From NCBI GenBank assembly GCA_041629655.1, contig JBFKMV010000134.1, forward strand, positions 1-14,413: a DNA stretch of 14,413 nt. Direction: 5' to 3'. The position numbers and the translations under genes were made by a program. The first letter of the stretch is position 1. Every line of letters begins with the position of its first letter. This DNA comes from JBFKMV01 sp041629655 (GTDB lineage Bacteria; Acidobacteriota; Polarisedimenticolia; Polarisedimenticolales; Polarisedimenticolaceae). Below are positions 7,269-14,413 of the stretch, piece after piece. The notes under the pieces are model-generated. The model saw only the letters and a program-made list of their open reading frames with translations, did not search any database and was not told the DNA's origin.

Positions 7269-8722
7269 ACCCACTCTGGATCGGCCTGTTCCTGTACCTC
7301 GGGGTGATGCTCTCGGTGGGCATCGCCGCTTCGCGCTACATGCGCTCGCTGGACGACTTCGTGCTGGGCGGGCGGCGTCTCGGACCCTGGGTCGCCGCGA
7401 TCTCCGAGCGCGCCTCGGGCGAGTCGTCGTGGTTTCTGCTCGGCCTGCCCGGGGCGGCCTACGGCCTGGGCTTCACCGAGTACTGGTCGGTGATCGGGAT
7501 CGGCTTCGGCATCCTGGTCTCGTGGACGTTCATCGCGATCCCGCTGCGCCGCGAGTCGGCGCGGCTGGGTGCGCTGACGCTGCCGGACTACTTCGAGCTG
7601 CGCTTCAACGACCGCACGCGGTTGCTGCGGCTGGTCTCGATGGTTGTGATCCTGGTGTTCTACACCTTCTACGTCGCGGCGCAGCTTCACGGCGCGGGCA
7701 AGATCCTCAAGGGCACCTTCGGCTTCGAGCACACCACGGGAATCCTGATCGGCGCCGCGGTGGTCGTGCTGTACACGCTGCTCGGCGGGTTCTTGGCCGT
7801 GGCCTGGACCGACCTGATCCAGGGGTTGATGATGACCGCGGTCGCGGTGGTGCTGCCGATCGTCGGCATCGCCTACATCGGCGGCTTCGACGTGTTCGTG
7901 GAGCGGCTGTCGGCCCAGGGACCGGGCTACCTGGAGATGAGCGGGGGCAAGGTCGGCGCCGCGGTGATGTTCGGCGTGGCGGTCGGGGGGTTGTCGTGGG
8001 GCTTCGGCTACCTCGGGCAGCCGCACCTGTTGACGCGCTACATGGCGATCCGCAAGACGAGCGAGCTTCGCCAGGGCGGCCTGATCGCGATGGGCTGGAC
8101 GCTGCTGTCCTACTGGGGCGCGCCGCTGATCGGACTGGTCGGGCTGGCGCTGCTCGGCCCGGACCTCGCCGATCCCGAGCAGGTGATGCCGCTGGTCGCG
8201 ACGACGCTGCTGCCGGGCTGGCTGGCGGGGATGATGATCGCCGGCGCCACGGCGGCGATGATGTCGACCGCCGACAGCCAGCTGATCGTCGCCACCTCGA
8301 CGCTGGTCGAGGACATCTACGTGCGGCTGTTCCGGCCCAAGACCACGCCGTCCCGGCTGGTCATGCTGTCGCGGCTGGCCACGATCGCCGTCGCGGCCGT
8401 GGCGCTGACACTGGCGCTGACCGCCGGCGAGGATCAATCGGGGGGACTGATCTACAAGACGGTGGCCTACGCCTGGAGCGGGCTGGGCGCCTCGTTCGGC
8501 CCGGCGCTGCTGCTGGGCCTGTGGTGGCGCCGCACGACGTTCCAGGGGGCGCTGGCCGGAATGGTCTGCGGGATGGCGGCCACGATCGTGTGGAAGAACT
8601 CCGCCGCGCTGAGCGCCGTGCTGGACATGAAAGCCGCCGCGTTCTTGATCAGCCTGTCCGCCGTGATCGCGGTCAGCCTGGTCACCCGGCCGTCCGACGA
8701 TCCGGCCGGGACGGGTGTATAG
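7265..8722 (+). CDS. PutP-like sodium:solute symporter (SSS/SLC5 family)
   Basis: This 485-residue inner-membrane protein has about 13 hydrophobic segments, the usual size and layout of PutP-like transporters. Recognisable blocks are GGRRLGPWVAAISERASGES (35-54) followed by SWFLLGLPGAAYG, a GYLGQPHLLTRYMAIR loop near 255-270, and MSTADSQLIVATSTLVEDIY at 333-352. S334 and T335 there match the sodium-site Ser/Thr pair of E. coli PutP. The sodium ligand Asp55 of PutP, in an ASDMSGW motif, is replaced here by Gly (ASGESSW, G52), with Glu next to it. The substrate may therefore not be proline; amino acid or another small organic solute is the safe call. The TTG start overlaps the stop of the 33-residue gene; later starts would cut the first membrane span. 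The gene ends just where a TATAGT box for the next gene begins. Confidence 0.9.
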   Translation: MNPLWIGLFLYLGVMLSVGIAASRYMRSLDDFVLGGRRLGPWVAAISERASGESSWFLLGLPGAAYGLGFTEYWSVIGIGFGILVSWTFIAIPLRRESARLGALTLPDYFELRFNDRTRLLRLVSMVVILVFYTFYVAAQLHGAGKILKGTFGFEHTTGILIGAAVVVLYTLLGGFLAVAWTDLIQGLMMTAVAVVLPIVGIAYIGGFDVFVERLSAQGPGYLEMSGGKVGAAVMFGVAVGGLSWGFGYLGQPHLLTRYMAIRKTSELRQGGLIAMGWTLLSYWGAPLIGLVGLALLGPDLADPEQVMPLVATTLLPGWLAGMMIAGATAAMMSTADSQLIVATSTLVEDIYVRLFRPKTTPSRLVMLSRLATIAVAAVALTLALTAGEDQSGGLIYKTVAYAWSGLGASFGPALLLGLWWRRTTFQGALAGMVCGMAATIVWKNSAALSAVLDMKAAAFLISLSAVIAVSLVTRPSDDPAGTGV

Positions 8723-8723
8723 T
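8718..8723 (+). promoter_or_regulatory. Possible -10 box for the aminotransferase-transporter pair
   Basis: TATAGT overlaps the symporter stop codon and lies 28 bp before the aminotransferase ATG. A weak CCGACG sits 18 bp upstream in the -35 position. A run of eight C residues (8731-8738) follows, then GAGG at 8743-8746 as the ribosome site. Confidence 0.4.
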
Positions 8724-8751
8724 CGGAGCGCCCCCCCCGGGCGAGGTCGTC

Positions 8752-10092
8752 ATGAGCCAGGCAGGATCGCGGGCTTCCGGAGCGATCGACCGGCGGCGGT
8801 TCCTGGGGTCGATCCTGTACCCCGCCGTGGGCGCCGCCAGCTGGGCCGCGCTGCACCCGCTGCTGACCCCGCGCAGCCTCGCCGCGGCGGCCGAGCTGTC
8901 GCGGCATCCGGGCGCGCCGGGCGAGATCGCGCGCGACGAGTCGTTCTGGTTCGAGGTCCAGCAGGCGTTCACGGTCGACCGCAGCCTGGTCAACCTGAAC
9001 AACGGCGGCGTCAGCCCCTCCCCCGCCGCCGTCCAGGCGGCGGTGAAGCGCCACCTCGACTACTCCAACACCGCCCCGACGTACGCGATGTGGCGGATCC
9101 TGGAGCCGCAGCGCGAGGGCGTGCGGCAACGCCTGGCCCGCGCCTTCGGCTGCGACCGGGAGGAGATCGCGCTGACCCGCAACTCGTCGGAGAGCCTGCA
9201 GATCTGCCAGTTCGGCTTCGACCTCGCGCCGGGCGACGAGGTGCTGACGACCAACCAGGACTACCCGCGGATGATCAACACGTTCCTGCAGCGCCAGCGC
9301 CGCGAGGGCATCCTGCTCAAGCGCTTCTCGATCCCGGTGCCGGCGGAGGACCCGGGCGAGATCGTGCGACGCTTCGAGGCCGAGATCACGCCGCGCACGA
9401 AGTTGATCCTGATGTGCCACATCATCAATCTGACCGGCCAGATTCTCCCGGTGCGCGAGGTGGTGGCAATGGCGCGGCGGCACGGCATCCCCGTGATCGT
9501 CGATGGCGCGCACTCGTTCGCGCACTGGAAGTTCTCCCACGCCGACCTCGACTGCGACTACTACGCGACCAGCCTGCACAAGTGGCTGTTCGCGCCCCAC
9601 GGCACCGGGATGCTGTACGTGCGCCGGGAGCGGATCCGGCAGCTGTGGCCGCTGATGGCGGCGACCGAGCAGCAGGACGACGACATCCGCAAGTTCGAGG
9701 AGATCGGCACCCACCCCGCCGCCCCGTACCTCGCGATCGGCGACGCGCTGACGTTCCACGAGGGGCTGGGCGCCGGTCGCAAGGAGGCGCGCCTGCGCTA
9801 CCTGCGCGACACCTGGGCCATGCGGCTGCTCGAGCACGACCGCGTGCGGCTGCACACCAGCCTCGAACCGAAGTTCTCGTGCGGCATCGCGACGGTCCAG
9901 ATCGACGGTGTCGACAGCGGAGCGTTGAACGATTACCTGTGGGACGAGCACCGCATCATCGCGGTCGCGATCAAGCACGCCGAGTTCGAGGGTCTGCGCG
10001 TCTCGCCGAGCGTCTACACCTCGCTCGATGAGCTGGACCGCTTCTGCGACGCGATGGAGCACGTGATCAAGCACGGTCTGCCGACGGCGTGA
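8752..10092 (+). CDS. Tat-exported class V (isopenicillin N epimerase-like) PLP enzyme
   Basis: This 446-residue protein has a twin-arginine signal: DRRRFLGS at 13-20, then a hydrophobic stretch to about 39 and an alanine-rich cleavage region near 44-47. The mature part is a fold-type I PLP enzyme of aminotransferase class V. It shows VNLNNGGVSPSP (80-91), NSSESLQ (144-150) for the phosphate-binding region, DGAHSFAHW (251-259) with D251 facing the pyridine nitrogen, and SLHKW (274-278) with K277 as the expected Schiff-base lysine. Relatives include isopenicillin N epimerases and cysteine desulfurase-like proteins; the true reaction cannot be read from the sequence. Tat export would carry the folded, PLP-loaded enzyme to the periplasm. 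The ATG at 8752 has GAGG 5 nt upstream; the open frame before it is shadow of the symporter. The stop overlaps the next start (GTGA), so it is probably cotranslated with the MFS transporter. Confidence 0.92.
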   Translation: MSQAGSRASGAIDRRRFLGSILYPAVGAASWAALHPLLTPRSLAAAAELSRHPGAPGEIARDESFWFEVQQAFTVDRSLVNLNNGGVSPSPAAVQAAVKRHLDYSNTAPTYAMWRILEPQREGVRQRLARAFGCDREEIALTRNSSESLQICQFGFDLAPGDEVLTTNQDYPRMINTFLQRQRREGILLKRFSIPVPAEDPGEIVRRFEAEITPRTKLILMCHIINLTGQILPVREVVAMARRHGIPVIVDGAHSFAHWKFSHADLDCDYYATSLHKWLFAPHGTGMLYVRRERIRQLWPLMAATEQQDDDIRKFEEIGTHPAAPYLAIGDALTFHEGLGAGRKEARLRYLRDTWAMRLLEHDRVRLHTSLEPKFSCGIATVQIDGVDSGALNDYLWDEHRIIAVAIKHAEFEGLRVSPSVYTSLDELDRFCDAMEHVIKHGLPTA

Positions 10093-11348
10093 GCCCCGGG
10101 CGCGGTTTTCCCCGCAAGATCGCGCTGCTGAGCGCGCTGTACTTCGCCGAGGGACTGCCCTACGGGTTCCAGATCACTGCGCTCCCGGTCTACCTGCGCA
10201 CCCACGGGGTCAGCCTGACCGGGATCGGGCTGGCCACGCTGCTGGGGCTGCCGTGGCTGGTCAAAGCGCTCTGGGCGCCGGCGGTGGACCGCTTCGGCTC
10301 GGAGCGGCTGGGCCGGCGACGCAGCTGGATCCTGCCGATGCAGGCCGGGCTCGCGCTGGCCTGTCTGGCGGCGGCGTGGGTGCAGCCGGAGCAGCAGCTG
10401 CGCCCGCTGCTGCTGCTGGTGCTGGCGATGAACTTCTTCGCCGCCACGATGGACATCGCCGTCGACGGGCTCGCCGTGGACGTGCTGGAGCCGCACGAGC
10501 TGGGATACGGCAACATCGCGCAGGTCGTCGGTTACAAGGTGGGCATGCTCGGCGGCGGCGGGTTGTTGCTGTTCGCCAGCCGCTTCATCGGCTGGCGCGG
10601 ACTGTTTGTCGGGATGGCAGCGCTGGTCGCGGGCGTGCTGCTGATCACGCTGCTCGTCCGTCCGCCCGCCCCCGCCGCGGCGGCCGCCCGAACGCGCGGC
10701 GCGCCGGCGGCCACGTTGCGCGGCGTGCTGACGACGCTGTTCGCCGCCGTGCGGGTCCCCGGTGCGGGCTGGGTGCTCGCGTTCATCGCCAGCTACAAAC
10801 TCGGCGAGACGATGTGCGACGCGATGTTCCGGCCGTTTCTGGTCGACGCCGGCTACACGGCGCCCGACATCGGGTTGTTGATCGGGACCTGGGGCATGGC
10901 GTTCTCGCTCGCCGGCTCGTTCGCCGGCGGCGTGCTGGCGTCGCGCGCGCCGCTGCTGCGCGCGGTGGGGATCGCGGCGGCGATTCGCGTGCTGCCGCTG
11001 GCCGGGGTGTGGTGGCTGGCGCTGCTCGAGCACCCCGGAACGCGCGCGGTGACCGCGGTCATCGCCGCCGAGAGCTTCTTCGGCGGCGCGCTGACCACGA
11101 CGCTGTTCGCGTTCATGATGTCCCGCGTCGACCGGCGGATCGGCGCGACCCACTTCACGGTACTGGCCACGATCGAGGTGCTGGGCAAGTGGGTCGGCGC
11201 CCTGGCCTCGGGCTGGGTCGGCGACGCCTTCGGCTACCCGACCGTGTTCGGCGCCGGATTCGTGTTGTCGGCAGCCTACCTGCTGCTGCTGGCGCCGGTG
11301 CGGCGGGTCGCCCTGCGCTCGGCCGGCAACGCGCGCACGTCCCCTTGA
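10089..11348 (+). CDS. AmpG/SLC33-like MFS transporter
   Basis: This 419-residue protein has about 12 membrane spans with a Pro/Ala-rich central loop near 192-210. The N-terminal block YFAEGLPYGF (18-27), VSLTGIGLATLLGLPWLVKALWAP (41-64) and the basic GRRRSW after the second span (75-80) match the AmpG muropeptide permease and acetyl-CoA transporter group of the major facilitator superfamily. AmpG proper carries anhydro-muropeptides into the cytoplasm during wall recycling. No other recycling gene is nearby, so the substrate is left open. The GTG start overlaps the stop of the exported PLP enzyme by 4 nt, a hint that the enzyme works on something this permease moves. The stop codon lies within the TTGACG word proposed as -35 of the arginine operon. 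Confidence 0.85.
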   Translation: MSPGRGFPRKIALLSALYFAEGLPYGFQITALPVYLRTHGVSLTGIGLATLLGLPWLVKALWAPAVDRFGSERLGRRRSWILPMQAGLALACLAAAWVQPEQQLRPLLLLVLAMNFFAATMDIAVDGLAVDVLEPHELGYGNIAQVVGYKVGMLGGGGLLLFASRFIGWRGLFVGMAALVAGVLLITLLVRPPAPAAAAARTRGAPAATLRGVLTTLFAAVRVPGAGWVLAFIASYKLGETMCDAMFRPFLVDAGYTAPDIGLLIGTWGMAFSLAGSFAGGVLASRAPLLRAVGIAAAIRVLPLAGVWWLALLEHPGTRAVTAVIAAESFFGGALTTTLFAFMMSRVDRRIGATHFTVLATIEVLGKWVGALASGWVGDAFGYPTVFGAGFVLSAAYLLLLAPVRRVALRSAGNARTSP

Positions 11349-11373
11349 CGGTCCGGTAAGAAACCGATACTGT
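11345..11373 (+). promoter_or_regulatory. Probable promoter of the argR-argG-argH operon
   Basis: TTGACG (11345-11350) resembles a -35 element and overlaps the MFS stop codon. TACTGT (11368-11373) stands 17 bp downstream as a -10; GATACT at 11366-11371 is an alternative with a 15-bp spacer. Transcription would start near 11380, inside the palindrome that follows. Confidence 0.5.
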
Positions 11374-11374
11374 T

Positions 11375-11388
11375 TGCGCATATGCGCA
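11375..11388. promoter_or_regulatory. Perfect 14-bp palindrome, probable ArgR operator
   Basis: TGCGCATATGCGCA is a complete inverted repeat lying between the proposed -10 box and the argR start, across the expected transcript start. Known ARG boxes are imperfect palindromes of about 18 bp with a TGnnTA-type half-site; this one is a GC-rich variant of similar symmetry. The position fits ArgR autoregulation plus control of argG and argH in response to arginine. Only one box is seen. Confidence 0.5.
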
Positions 11389-11404
11389 TGAACGGGATGG
11401 CGGG

Positions 11405-11875
11405 GTGAGACGCAACCGCGTGGCGGCCCGCCGGTTGCTGCTGCGGCGGCTGCTGGCCGAGCGCGAGATCGCCAGCCAGGAGGAACTCGTGCACCTGCTG
11501 GCGCGGCGGGGGCACGAGGTGACCCAGACCACGGTGTCCCGGGACCTCGCCGCGATCCGCGCCGAGAAGGTCGTCCAGCGCGGCAGCGCGACCCGCTACC
11601 TGCTGCGCCGGGGGCGCCGCAAGGGCTCGCGCCGCCTGGACGACCTGTCACGGATCCTGCGGGAGTTCGTGACCGAGATCGAGCACTCGCGCAACCTGGT
11701 CGTGCTGAAGACCCCGCCCGGAGCGGCGAGCCCGGTGGCGGCGGCGGTGGACCGGGCAGCTCCGGACGGCGTGCTGGGCACGCTGGCCGGTGACGACACG
11801 GTCCTGGTGGTGACACGGGCCGCCGACGGCGGATCCGCAATGGCCCGGCGGCTGGCCGGGCTGCTGGAGGCCTGA
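11405..11875 (+). CDS. argR: Arginine repressor ArgR
   Basis: This 156-residue protein is of normal ArgR length. The winged-helix DNA-binding domain covers about 5-70, with ASQEELVHLLARRG (23-36) and the recognition motif VTQTTVSRDL (39-48). The C-terminal domain, which forms the hexamer and binds L-arginine, covers about 90-156, with VVLKTPPGAASPVAAAVD (99-116) and GTLAGDDTVLVV (125-136). The GTG start at 11405 is the only one in frame before the HTH; the ATGs just upstream at 11382, 11388 and 11397 are out of frame. Only a weak GGGA lies upstream as ribosome site. It is first in an operon with argG (3-nt gap) and argH, so the regulator is expressed together with its targets. With arginine bound it should repress its own promoter through the palindrome at 11375-11388. 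Confidence 0.95.
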   Translation: MRRNRVAARRLLLRRLLAEREIASQEELVHLLARRGHEVTQTTVSRDLAAIRAEKVVQRGSATRYLLRRGRRKGSRRLDDLSRILREFVTEIEHSRNLVVLKTPPGAASPVAAAVDRAAPDGVLGTLAGDDTVLVVTRAADGGSAMARRLAGLLEA

Positions 11876-11878
11876 ACG

Positions 11879-14413
<2,535 letters not shown>

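Noticed and set aside
7429..8751. Open frame joined to the front of the aminotransferase
   Set aside because: It lies inside the symporter gene and encodes Arg/Gly/Asp-rich filler. The Tat signal begins just after ATG 8752.
10014..11840. 608-residue minus-strand ORF across the MFS gene and argR
   Set aside because: The translation is Arg/Gln/Pro/His-rich shadow typical of antisense frames in GC-rich DNA, while the opposite strand carries well-conserved AmpG-like and ArgR proteins.

Overview
The window is a very GC-rich bacterial chromosome segment (roughly 70% G+C by eye) that is almost wholly coding. It holds thirteen protein genes, two of them cut by the window ends. I see no rRNA, tRNA, CRISPR array or insertion sequence. 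Strong third-position G/C bias makes many long spurious antisense frames. Codon use looks uniform, so nothing suggests recent transfer. Lineage cannot be fixed from sequence alone. A C-terminal PilZ domain of the kind common in myxobacteria, an ArgR-type repressor and an exported PLP enzyme with a twin-arginine signal suggest a high-GC Gram-negative group such as Myxococcota, Acidobacteriota or relatives (inference).

Region 1 (3-5743) is a six-gene envelope-type cluster. On the + strand are the C-terminal part of a DUF4129 membrane protein, a DUF4350 protein, a MoxR AAA+ ATPase and a DUF58 protein, joined by overlapping stop/start codons. Converging on it from the - strand are an RDD membrane protein and a SpoIIM/DUF95 membrane protein. 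The 3' ends of the DUF58 and SpoIIM genes overlap by 23 bp. I recall the same set of families clustered in other phyla, for example around moxR2 in Mycobacterium tuberculosis. The joint role is poorly defined: probably a MoxR ATPase/DUF58 adaptor pair acting on membrane partners.

Region 2 (5744-7120) is a divergent promoter region followed by a PAS-GGDEF-PilZ protein. Its GGDEF signature is degenerate (MDDEF), so it is more likely a c-di-GMP effector or sensor than a cyclase.

Region 3 (7152-11348) is a transport/enzyme region. A TATAAT box precedes a 33-residue single-span membrane protein whose stop overlaps the start of a PutP-like sodium:solute symporter. A second promoter-like site leads to a Tat-exported class V aminotransferase, which overlaps an AmpG/SLC33-like MFS transporter. 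The substrates are unknown.

Region 4 (11345-14413) is an arginine biosynthesis operon, argR-argG-argH. It is headed by a promoter-like element and a perfect 14-bp palindrome placed where an ArgR operator would block transcription. ArgH runs off the right edge.
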